Positions 43,175 to 50,769 of a stretch of 64,000 bases of DNA are shown in pieces; the first letter of the stretch is position 1; each line of letters opens with the position of its first letter. The DNA is taken from positions 372,001 through 436,000 of the forward strand of contig NZ_CP175698.1 of assembly GCF_046097095.1 (NCBI RefSeq), written 5' to 3'. A model generated the notes under the pieces. The model had not been told where the DNA came from. It was given only the letters and a program-made list of their open reading frames with translations, and searched no databases. Position numbers and translations under genes: made by a program. The stretch comes from Natrinema sp046097095. Its GTDB lineage: Archaea; Halobacteriota; Halobacteria; Halobacteriales; Natrialbaceae.

Positions 43175-43993
43175 TTAGTTGAGAATCGACTGCGCCACTG
43201 TCGCGAGCTGGCCGTTGTCGGCCTCGCTGAGGCGCTCGTCGCCGATCTTGAGACGCAGGCGCGGGCGGCCGACGTCGATCGGGACCTTCTCGGTGTCGAT
43301 CAGGCCCATATCCTCGAGCTTGGTCTTCGTTCGGGAGAACGTGGCCTTGGAGGCGATCCCGACGTCCTCGCCCCATTTGCTGATATCGTACAGCAGGGCC
43401 TCGTTTTTGGCTGCGACCAAAAGCGAGATGGTGACCTCGTCGAGCCCGTCGCCGTCGCCGCGGGCGGTCTCCAGCGAGCCGAGGATTGCGGTGAAGTCGT
43501 CCTCGGCTTCGGGGCTGATCTCCTCGGAAAGGGTCTCGCGAACGTCCGTGATCGGGGGCGTCCGGAGGTTGAACTGGGAGGCGTCCTCCCAGCGGGCCGC
43601 GTAGGTGTCGTAGGTGTCGTCGACGAAGCTCTCGTCGTCGGTGATGAGCCCGCCGACGCGGTCGCCAGCGTGGACGACGGCGACGACGCGGTTCTCGGTG
43701 ATCAAAAGCGAGTTCTCGGGAGCCTCGGCGAGCGTTCGCAGCGCCAGTGCGCCCTCGCTGATGAGGTCGGCAGCGTTCGAGGCGATGATGAAGTCGTCCA
43801 TCACGTCTTTGAGAGTTCGTTCGTCGGCGAGCATGTGAACCGAGGGGAGGTCGCCGTCGAACGCGGTAGCGACGGAAACGAACTCCTCGATGGCATCCCG
43901 AGACGGGTTGACCATGTACACGTCGCCACTTGCATCCTCGAGCACGGACTCGAGTATATCGTCAATCTGATGATTGAGTAAATTCGAAGCCAT
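43175..43993 (-). CDS. tbsP: TbsP-like transcriptional regulator
   Basis: A 272-residue protein. The first 180 residues form an alpha/beta sensor-like domain (HQIDDILESVLEDASGDVYM; PSVHMLADERTLKDVMDD; NSLLITENRVVAVVHAGD). The last 85 carry a winged helix: LVAAKNEALLYDISKWGED, then GIASKATFSRTKTKLEDMGL and a wing DVGRPRLRLKIGD. This matches the haloarchaeal TbsP family, reported to control glucose-responsive genes together with TrmB. The ATG at 43993 has a TATA-like element about 33 bases upstream. The symbol is by family resemblance. Confidence 0.78.
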   Translation of the reverse strand: MASNLLNHQIDDILESVLEDASGDVYMVNPSRDAIEEFVSVATAFDGDLPSVHMLADERTLKDVMDDFIIASNAADLISEGALALRTLAEAPENSLLITENRVVAVVHAGDRVGGLITDDESFVDDTYDTYAARWEDASQFNLRTPPITDVRETLSEEISPEAEDDFTAILGSLETARGDGDGLDEVTISLLVAAKNEALLYDISKWGEDVGIASKATFSRTKTKLEDMGLIDTEKVPIDVGRPRLRLKIGDERLSEADNGQLATVAQSILN

Positions 43994-44022
43994 GTGTATA
44001 CAGAAGTAATCGAAGCCGCCAT

Positions 44023-44030
44023 ACTTAATT
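44023..44030 (-). promoter_or_regulatory. TATA-like element of the tbsP-like gene
   Basis: AATTAAGT on the minus strand, about 33 bases before the ATG at 43993. The spacer beyond it, to 44245, holds no other gene on this strand. Confidence 0.4.
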
Positions 44031-44245
44031 TTGGTGGCCGTTTGCACAGCAGAACATCTGGTCTGCCAGCCGAACCGGTGATTTTTGTCCTGTAACTCGT
44101 TAGTTTACCGACGAAATCGACGCCGCTGAAAGATATTCCTATCGGAAATTGAGTCGCGGCGGATCCATCGCGTCGGTCGCTCGCTGAGATCATGTATGAA
44201 TACTAACAATAGGTATATAACGGAAACGTGTTATTACAGTATCGT

Positions 44246-44383
44246 ATGGGTGTTCGATGTACCCGACTGCGGTGGGTCGTTCGCGAATTGGTCGACAGCG
44301 CACGGATCGGGGTGGCGCTCGACCGCCCGACACGGCGGTTCGCGGTGCAAGCCAAACGAGTGAGCACGTACGGCGGACCCTGA
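44246..44383 (+). CDS. Possible leaderless 45-residue small protein
   Basis: An ATG at 44246 opens a 45-codon frame (MGVRCTRLRWVVRELVDSAR and onward) ending at TGA 44381-44383. A perfect TATA box, TATATAA at 44214-44220, is centred 29 bases upstream, exactly where a leaderless haloarchaeal gene would have it. The protein is basic and Arg-rich, unlike its neighbours, so the transcript could equally be a non-coding RNA. It is convergent with the CHAT-type gene, whose stop is 6 bases away. Confidence 0.4.
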   Translation: MGVRCTRLRWVVRELVDSARIGVALDRPTRRFAVQAKRVSTYGGP

Positions 44384-44389
44384 AATCGG

Positions 44390-46546
44390 TTAGCGGTCGA
44401 ATCGCGACCAGAGTTCTTTCGACCAGTAAATGTCGCCGTCGTAGATCACGGACGCTTCCGTCTCCTTGAGCATCGTGGCCAACTCCGACTCCGACAGCGT
44501 AAAGCTCGATTCGTTCCCACAGAGGTAGGCGTGCTCGTTGTGCTCGGTGTGAGGAAAGTAGTACGAGCCGCTTACGCGCGTCGAAAAGCAATCGAGCGTC
44601 AGCAGGAACCGTCGTTCGTCTCCGCCCTCGTCGAGTTCCTCGAGCGTCGCGGTCGTCGGAAGGCGGCTCTCGGCCTGGGTCAGCGAGTGCGTGCCGTCGC
44701 CGACGACGGCGTAATCTTTCCCCATCATGATCCGTCTGCGCGCGAGGCCCATCGCACGTTCGATGCTGAAGCCATGAACGAGCAGTTTAGCGAACGTCGA
44801 CCCGACCTTGACCGCGTGGTCGTTCAAGACCTTCGTGAATGTGACCGCGCCCGCGACACTGCCTTTCTCGATCAGGTTCATCCCTTCGTAGAAGGAACCG
44901 CAGGCGTTGAGGAAGAACGTCTGGACGTTACAGCGGTCGAGACTCGAGGCAGCGAGCGTTCCGTCGGGACAACATAGCCCGTCGGTTTCGCAGTGACCGA
45001 TGTAGTGGACGAAATCGTGGTCGGTCTCGAACACGCGGGCGAGTTCGGCGGTTCCGATCGACTCCTCGACGGTGAGATCCAACGTCAGTTCCTCGGAGCG
45101 CTGGCGGTAGATCTCGGCAACGTGGTCGTGCTCGCCGGCCATCTCGGGATCGTTGAGAACGACACAGATCGACGTCGAGTCGCTCGCCTGCTCGAGGAAC
45201 GCGAGGCGGTTGTGGTAGGCTGTCGGAGCGGATTTGAAGACGTCGATCGGGACACCGTCGGCGAGCCAGCCGTGCGTTCGCCCGCCTTGGAGATCCGGTT
45301 TGACGATGTCGACAGAGGCGATCTGTCCAGTCGCGCGGTCGACGCCCGCAGCGCGCCCGGTCCCGGTCACGGGCTCGGGTTCAGGGTCGCCGTGACGGTA
45401 GAAGTCCTCCAGCGAGCGCTCGACCAGTTCCTTGCCCTCGAGGTCGGACGTTCGCGGCGTATAGACCATGCTCAGTCGGTCGAGCAGGAACGGGAGCGTC
45501 TCGACGCTGTCGTAGGCCGGCGTGACGTAGGACGAGAGGTGCCAGTCCGGGAGCCGGTGTTTGATCGCCGCGTACGGCACGTCGAGGTAGGCCGCGAGTC
45601 GGTCCTGTGGCGACGCCTCATAGAGCACGTCGGCGTCGAGGCCAAGCGCCTCGAGCAGGCTGAGTTCCGAGAGGGTCGTTCCGTACGGCCCGGCGTTGCG
45701 GACCAGACAGTCGAGGAAGAACGTTTTCCGGAGCAGCCGCTCGACATCGCGTTCCAGGTCGGGCATCGACGAGAGGGGCTCCTCGATCGCGTGTTCCGGG
45801 AGCCGGAGGCGGGGCCGGGGCTCATCGCTCCGCGATCCGGCTCGGCGTCCGAATCGCTCGTCCGTCGTCCGGACGGTTGCCTGTAGATAGTACGCAAGCG
45901 GTGCGGTCACGAACAGCGATTCATAGTCGGGTGGGACGACTAGCTCGATCCCGTGACCGGGGGTGTCAGAGCGAACGGAGTCCGGAATCTCGAGTTCGTC
46001 GCCGTGTTCGATCAGGGACGGATGGCCCCGAAGCGTCGGATACGACCGGTCGGGGCTGTCCGTCTTGTGCGAGGCGGCCATGTGGGTGATGGCGTCGGCG
46101 ACGGCCGACGGCGAGTCGGGAACGGTGATCGTTCCTGCGGGCAATTCGTGACGGCAGCGAAGTCCGAGGATGACGCGCGTTCGGTTCGGAAAGGACACCA
46201 CGATTTCCTCGTAGCCGTCAGTCTTTTCGATCCGCGCCGAACCGGAAAATCGGAGATACGACTTGATCTCGGTATCGATGTCGACGACGTACTCTCCGGG
46301 CGACAGCGAAAGGGGCTCGCCGTTGGGGTCGAGTTCGTACTGGTCCTCGAGTCCGAGCGAGAACGCGTAGACGACCGCGTGTGGAAATCGAAGCTCGGTG
46401 GCCGTCGTGACGATCGTATCGTCGACCGGACGCGGGATGTCGACGCCGGACCCGTCGACAACGAATTCGTCACCTGTGACCGTCAGCTCAGCGTTATCGG
46501 CATCGGTGACGTGGAGGGTGTCGTCGTCTACCGCCCACTCAATCAT
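44390..46546 (-). CDS. CHAT-type (caspase-fold) protease candidate
   Basis: A 718-residue protein. The first 240 residues look beta-rich; a helical middle follows (about 255-400). The C-terminal part (about 440-640) reads as a CHAT/peptidase C14-like domain. His518 lies in DFVHYIGHCETDG and Cys549 in TFFLNACGSFYEG, both after hydrophobic strands as in the His-Cys dyad of caspase-fold proteases. GSVAGAVTFTKVLNDH and FAKLLVHGFSIERAMGLARR after the Cys match typical CHAT sequence. TPR repeats, the usual CHAT partner, are not evident. The target is unknown. It is divergent from glyA. Confidence 0.7.
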   Translation of the reverse strand: MIEWAVDDDTLHVTDADNAELTVTGDEFVVDGSGVDIPRPVDDTIVTTATELRFPHAVVYAFSLGLEDQYELDPNGEPLSLSPGEYVVDIDTEIKSYLRFSGSARIEKTDGYEEIVVSFPNRTRVILGLRCRHELPAGTITVPDSPSAVADAITHMAASHKTDSPDRSYPTLRGHPSLIEHGDELEIPDSVRSDTPGHGIELVVPPDYESLFVTAPLAYYLQATVRTTDERFGRRAGSRSDEPRPRLRLPEHAIEEPLSSMPDLERDVERLLRKTFFLDCLVRNAGPYGTTLSELSLLEALGLDADVLYEASPQDRLAAYLDVPYAAIKHRLPDWHLSSYVTPAYDSVETLPFLLDRLSMVYTPRTSDLEGKELVERSLEDFYRHGDPEPEPVTGTGRAAGVDRATGQIASVDIVKPDLQGGRTHGWLADGVPIDVFKSAPTAYHNRLAFLEQASDSTSICVVLNDPEMAGEHDHVAEIYRQRSEELTLDLTVEESIGTAELARVFETDHDFVHYIGHCETDGLCCPDGTLAASSLDRCNVQTFFLNACGSFYEGMNLIEKGSVAGAVTFTKVLNDHAVKVGSTFAKLLVHGFSIERAMGLARRRIMMGKDYAVVGDGTHSLTQAESRLPTTATLEELDEGGDERRFLLTLDCFSTRVSGSYYFPHTEHNEHAYLCGNESSFTLSESELATMLKETEASVIYDGDIYWSKELWSRFDR

Positions 46547-46667
46547 TCGGTTAGATGAATGTCACTCCGGCAAGTTAGTTGTATCGGGGAGTGATCGCCG
46601 ATCGTGTTACCCCACCGGGCCGCGTCGAACCGCCGGCGATAGTGGCCCGACTTGCCGAGGACGGGTA

Positions 46668-46692
46668 CACTTATGCGGCCGCCAGACCGCAT
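46668..46692 (+). promoter_or_regulatory. glyA promoter with dyad
   Basis: CACTTATGC (46668-46676) is TATA-like and lies 28 bases before the ATG at 46700. ATGCGG (46673-46678) and CCGCAT (46687-46692) form a perfect inverted repeat with an 8-base spacer, which would cover the start site of a leaderless mRNA. Confidence 0.45.
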
Positions 46693-46699
46693 TTCGAGT

Positions 46700-47947
46700 A
46701 TGAACCACGACCAGGTTCGTGAGGTCGATCCCGCCGTCGCCGACGCCCTCGAGGGCGAGGTAGACCGCCAGCGGGAGACGCTGCAGATGATCGCCAGCGA
46801 AAACCACGTCAGCGAGGCCGTCCTCGACGCACAGGGGAGCGCCCTGACGAACAAGTACGCGGAGGGCTACCCCGGCGAGCGCTACTACGGCGGCTGTGAG
46901 TACGCTGACGAGGTCGAGGAACTCGCGATCGACCGCGCGACGGAGCTGTTCGGCGCGGAACACGTCAACGTCCAGCCCCACTCGGGCACCCAGGCCAACC
47001 AAGCCGTTTACTTCGCGATGCTCGAGCCCGGTGATAAGATCCTCTCGCTCGATCTCAACCACGGCGGCCATCTGAGCCACGGCCACCCGGCGAACTTCAC
47101 CGGCCAGCTCTACGAGGTCGAGCAGTACGAGGTCGACCCCGAAACGGGCTATCTCGACTACGAGGCCCTCGCGGAGCACGCCGCCGAGTTCGATCCCGAC
47201 ATCGTCGTCTCGGGGTACTCCGCGTACCCGCGCGAGATCGAGTGGGAGCGCATTCAGGCCGTCGCCGACGACGTGGACGCGCTCCACCTCGCGGACATCG
47301 CCCACATCACCGGGCTCGTCGCGGCGGGCGTCCACCCCTCGCCGGTCGGCGTCGCCGACTTCGTCACCGGCTCGACCCACAAGACCATCCGCTCGGGTCG
47401 GGGCGGCATCGTCATGTGCGACGAGGAGTACGCCGACGACATCGACGCCGCCGTCTTCCCCGGCGGGCAGGGCGGCCCACTCATGCACAACGTCGCCGGC
47501 AAGGCCGTCGGCTTCAAGGAGGCCCTCAAGCCCGAGTTCGAAGACTACGCCGAACAGACCGTCGCGAACGCGCGGGCGCTCGGCGAGTCCCTGTCGGAAA
47601 ACGGTTTCTCGCTCGTCTCCGGTGGCACCGACAACCACCTCGTGCTCGTCGACCTCCGGGAGAGCCACCCCGATACGACCGGCGGCGACGCCGAGGACGC
47701 GCTCGAGGAGGCCGGTATCGTCCTCAACGGGAACACGGTGCCCGGCGAGACGCGCTCGCCGTTTAACCCCAGTGGCATCCGCGCCGGTACACCGGCGCTG
47801 ACCACCCGCGGCTTCGACGAGGACGACTGTCGCGAAGTCGGCGATCTGATCGCCCGCGTCGTCGACAGCCCCGACGATGCGGCGGTCATCGAGGCGGTCC
47901 GCGAAGACGTCGCGACGCTGTGCGACGAGAACCCGCTGTACGAGTAA
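46700..47947 (+). CDS. glyA: Serine hydroxymethyltransferase
   Basis: A 415-residue SHMT. It converts serine and a tetrahydropterin/folate to glycine and the methylene form. Motifs: LQMIASENHVSEAVLDAQGS, NKYAEGYPGERYYGGCEYAD, NVQPHSGTQANQAVYFAML, and the PLP Lys in VTGSTHKTIRSGRGG. The ATG at 46700 fits a leaderless start and the family N-terminus; an ATG at 46652 overlaps the promoter. folD follows 1.5 kb downstream, forming a one-carbon cluster. Confidence 0.96.
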   Translation: MNHDQVREVDPAVADALEGEVDRQRETLQMIASENHVSEAVLDAQGSALTNKYAEGYPGERYYGGCEYADEVEELAIDRATELFGAEHVNVQPHSGTQANQAVYFAMLEPGDKILSLDLNHGGHLSHGHPANFTGQLYEVEQYEVDPETGYLDYEALAEHAAEFDPDIVVSGYSAYPREIEWERIQAVADDVDALHLADIAHITGLVAAGVHPSPVGVADFVTGSTHKTIRSGRGGIVMCDEEYADDIDAAVFPGGQGGPLMHNVAGKAVGFKEALKPEFEDYAEQTVANARALGESLSENGFSLVSGGTDNHLVLVDLRESHPDTTGGDAEDALEEAGIVLNGNTVPGETRSPFNPSGIRAGTPALTTRGFDEDDCREVGDLIARVVDSPDDAAVIEAVREDVATLCDENPLYE

Positions 47948-48071
47948 GGGAGCAGGCGGTCGGTTCGACGCGTTCCGTCGGATCTGATCACCGACCCGTT
48001 CGTCTTTCTCCATCGCGGTCGGCGGCCGTTCGGAACGGTCGCGTGCGGCCTCGAGTATCACGAGGTTGTTC

Positions 48072-48203
48072 CTAGCCGACTACGACGACCGCGAGCAAGC
48101 CGATAGCGATCACCGCAGCTAGCGTAATCGCCACGGCGAGACCGAAACCGACGACCGGCGAGAGGGAGGGAACCGAATCGTGCGTCGTCGATCTCGAAGC
48201 CAT
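48072..48203 (-). CDS. Small single-pass membrane protein
   Basis: A 43-residue protein: a short polar N-terminus (MASRSTTHDSVPSLS) and one long hydrophobic helix GFGLAVAITLAAVIAIGLL. Such tiny haloarchaeal membrane proteins are common and uncharacterised. The ATG at 48203 is the natural start; an open frame to 48338 is Arg/Ser-rich and overlaps the next gene. Confidence 0.45.
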   Translation of the reverse strand: MASRSTTHDSVPSLSPVVGFGLAVAITLAAVIAIGLLAVVVVG

Positions 48204-48336
48204 GGTCGTTTCGTAGAGCGCGGACGGGAAGAACGTACGCTTCGACTCAGCGCTCGATTCGCTTTCCGAGCGCTTGCACCGTCGCCTGTCACTCGCCGGC
48301 ACGCGCCTTTTGCTCGGGCTCGCCGTACCGCCGCCC

Positions 48337-49332
48337 ATGTCTACGCGTCCGACCGGGACCGTTCTCGACGACGACCGGTTGCTCGAGCTCCGGGAGACCG
48401 ACGAGACCGCGGCCTCGGAGTTGGCCGTCGTGGTGACGCCCGTGACCGAGTATCTGAACGTGACTCGCGGCGGCCACGTCGACTGGGATATCGATCAGCA
48501 CGAGGAGCAACCGATGCTCGTGTGCAGCGGGATCGAGGACGCGGCCACCGCCGACGCGCCGTATCCGCGCGAGCTCCGCGAGGAAAACGGCGAGACCGTC
48601 GCGCCCATCCCCGACACGCTGGTTCGCGCCGAGCCGCCACAGGGGCTGGGAATCGCGCTCGAGGGCTACGACGCGAATCGACCGTTGCTGTTCGACGCGA
48701 TCACGTCCGGCGAGACGATCGGCCTGATCCCGATTCGGTTCGACGATGGGGAGGCCTACCGCGCCGAGTCACTGCCGGACGTCGGCAGCGATAGCGATCC
48801 CGTCGCCGAGGAGGTCATCGAACACGAAGGTCGCGGCGACCCGACGCCCCGACCCGAGACGATGGACGCCCCGATCGATCCCGCCGTGCTCGAGACCGTC
48901 CTCGCCGAGCGCGACGCCGACGAGACCAATGTCATCGGGCTCCTCGAGGCCGTCGAGCGCTCCGATCTCATCGGGACCGGCGAGCACGTCGCCGGTGTCC
49001 CGCCGCTATCGGTCGACTCACGAGCCGTCTGCATGCTCCCCGAAGATGTGTGGACGGAGCGACTCGGGCCGGAACTCGAGGCGGAGGGCGTCGAGACCGA
49101 CTCGGAGGCGCTTGCGGCTGTGCAGGCGGTCCACGAACTCCAGGCCCGGGCGCTGATCGACATCGCGGCGACGACCGAGTACGAGGGGCTCGAAGACGAG
49201 TACACGCTGGTCGTCACCGACGCACAGGACACCACCGAGTGGGACGTCGCCGCGCCGGGGATGGAGCGTTCGATCGAGGACCCGGGGCCGGTCGACGACG
49301 CGATTCGGTCGTACCTCGAGGACCGGCCCTGA
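48337..49332 (+). CDS. Conserved haloarchaeal protein of unknown function
   Basis: A 331-residue, strongly acidic soluble protein. The N-terminal half has TGTVLDDDRLLELRETDETA, SELAVVVTPVTEYLNVTRGG and QGLGIALEGYDANRPLLFD; the C-terminal half is helical and ends with an ALIDIAATTEYEGLEDEY strand region. I see no catalytic motif or membrane segment. The start at 48337 lies in the spacer after the small membrane gene. It sits between glyA and folD on the same strand. Confidence 0.7.
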   Translation: MSTRPTGTVLDDDRLLELRETDETAASELAVVVTPVTEYLNVTRGGHVDWDIDQHEEQPMLVCSGIEDAATADAPYPRELREENGETVAPIPDTLVRAEPPQGLGIALEGYDANRPLLFDAITSGETIGLIPIRFDDGEAYRAESLPDVGSDSDPVAEEVIEHEGRGDPTPRPETMDAPIDPAVLETVLAERDADETNVIGLLEAVERSDLIGTGEHVAGVPPLSVDSRAVCMLPEDVWTERLGPELEAEGVETDSEALAAVQAVHELQARALIDIAATTEYEGLEDEYTLVVTDAQDTTEWDVAAPGMERSIEDPGPVDDAIRSYLEDRP

Positions 49333-49430
49333 GGCGAGGTATCCACGGACGTGTATATTTCATGTCCAGTGGCGACTGTTCTGAGCACGAATCCGGGGAT
49401 TAATGAGCCTCGCGGCCGCCCACTCAAGTA

Positions 49431-50324
49431 ATGACCGAGATCATCGACGGCAACGCGGTCGCGAGCGAGATTCGCGATGACCTGACGGACGCGATCGAGA
49501 CGCTCGCCGACGCGGGTGCACGTCCGGGCTTGGCGACGGTTCTCATGGGCGACGACCCGGCGAGCCAGACCTACGTGAACATGAAACAGCGCGACTGCGA
49601 GGAAGTCGGCATCGAGAGTCACCACGTTGACGTCGACGGCGACGCGCCGCCCGAGGACCTATACGACGCCATCGCCGATCTCAACGAGAACGACGACGTC
49701 CACGGCTACATCGTGCAGGCTCCGGTCCCGGACCACGTCGACTACCGCGACGTGATCCGCCGGGTTGACCCCGCGAAGGACGTCGACGGCTTCCACCCCG
49801 AGAACGTCGGCCGCCTCGTCGCCGGCGACGCCCGCTTCCGTCCCTGCACGCCCCACGGAGTGCAGAAGCTGCTCGAGTCTGCCGAGATCGACACCGAAGG
49901 GAAGGACGTGACGATCGTCGGTCGCTCGGACATCGTCGGCAAGCCCCTCGCGAACCTCTTGATTCAGAAAGCCGACGACGGCAACGCGACGGTGACGGTC
50001 TGTCACTCACGGACCGAGGACCTCGCCGAACAGACCCGCAGCGCCGATATCGTCGTCGCGGCGGTCGGCGTCCCCGAACTCGTCGACGGCTCGATGCTCT
50101 CCGAGGACACGGTCGTCATCGACGTGGGCGTCAACCGCGTCGACGCGGACAACGACAAGGGCTACGAACTCGTCGGCGACGTCGAGTACGAGAGCGCCGA
50201 GGCGAAAGCCAGCGCGATCACACCCGTTCCCGGCGGCGTCGGTCCCATGACGCGCGCGATGTTGCTCTACAACACGGTCAAAGCCGCGAGTCTGCAAACA
50301 GACATCGACGTGGAGCTGCCCTGA
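49431..50324 (+). CDS. folD: Methylenetetrahydrofolate dehydrogenase/cyclohydrolase FolD
   Basis: A 297-residue bifunctional enzyme that interconverts methylene-, methenyl- and formyl-folates with NADP. Motifs: the catalytic Lys in YVNMKQRDCEEVGI, VQAPVPDHVDYRDVIRRVDP, KDVDGFHPENVGRL, the Rossmann VTIVGRSDIVGKPLANLL, and the C-terminal TPVPGGVGPMTRAML. Together with glyA upstream it supplies one-carbon units for the purine and thymidylate pathways, also encoded in this window. A TATA-like GTATATTT lies near 49352. Confidence 0.96.
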   Translation: MTEIIDGNAVASEIRDDLTDAIETLADAGARPGLATVLMGDDPASQTYVNMKQRDCEEVGIESHHVDVDGDAPPEDLYDAIADLNENDDVHGYIVQAPVPDHVDYRDVIRRVDPAKDVDGFHPENVGRLVAGDARFRPCTPHGVQKLLESAEIDTEGKDVTIVGRSDIVGKPLANLLIQKADDGNATVTVCHSRTEDLAEQTRSADIVVAAVGVPELVDGSMLSEDTVVIDVGVNRVDADNDKGYELVGDVEYESAEAKASAITPVPGGVGPMTRAMLLYNTVKAASLQTDIDVELP

Positions 50325-50421
50325 GCCGTCCGTCCGTTCGCATCTCGCAGTAGTGTGCCGAATGACATCCTCGTTCTCCCTCGAGACAGACGGAGAGACG
50401 TCGTCTAATGAACGAGCCGGA

Positions 50422-50769
50422 TTACTCGTCGAACCGGAGCAGTCCGCGCTCCTCGAGTTGCATGAGGAAGTGAGCGAGCGTTTCGTCGACCGGCCCGACG
50501 CGCTCGGCGTCGTGGGCATCGGCGACGACCGACGCGATCTCGGCGACGGTGTGGTCGCCGTCGCAGTGTCGCCAGACGGTGGTCCCGACGGGATCGAGTG
50601 TGAGTTCGCGCTCTCGGCTCGTACCGAAGCAGTCGAACAGGAACGCGTCGAGCCGGTTTCGCGGGGACTTCGTCCAGACGATCGTCACCCTCGAGTCGCC
50701 ATCGACGGTCGTCTCCCGCCAGTCCTCGGCGACCCGCTTCGGGATCGCCGCCGGCCCGTGCGAGGTCAT
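50422..50769 (-). CDS. PqqD-family protein
   Basis: A 115-residue protein with a PqqD-type winged-helix fold: NRLDAFLFDCFGTSRERELTL, LDPVGTTVWRHCDGDHTVAEIA, and LAHFLMQLEERGLLRF. PqqD domains bind peptides for radical-SAM enzymes in RiPP pathways, but no radical-SAM or precursor gene lies next to it. Its ATG overlaps the transporter stop as ATGA (50766-50769), so it is translationally coupled to a peptide transporter. A peptide-chaperone or regulatory role is a guess. Confidence 0.75.
   Translation of the reverse strand: MTSHGPAAIPKRVAEDWRETTVDGDSRVTIVWTKSPRNRLDAFLFDCFGTSRERELTLDPVGTTVWRHCDGDHTVAEIASVVADAHDAERVGPVDETLAHFLMQLEERGLLRFDE

Noticed and set aside
44190..44591. 133-codon minus-strand frame at the end of the CHAT-type gene
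   Set aside because: It overlaps the CHAT-type coding sequence out of frame and shows no coding bias in the spacer.
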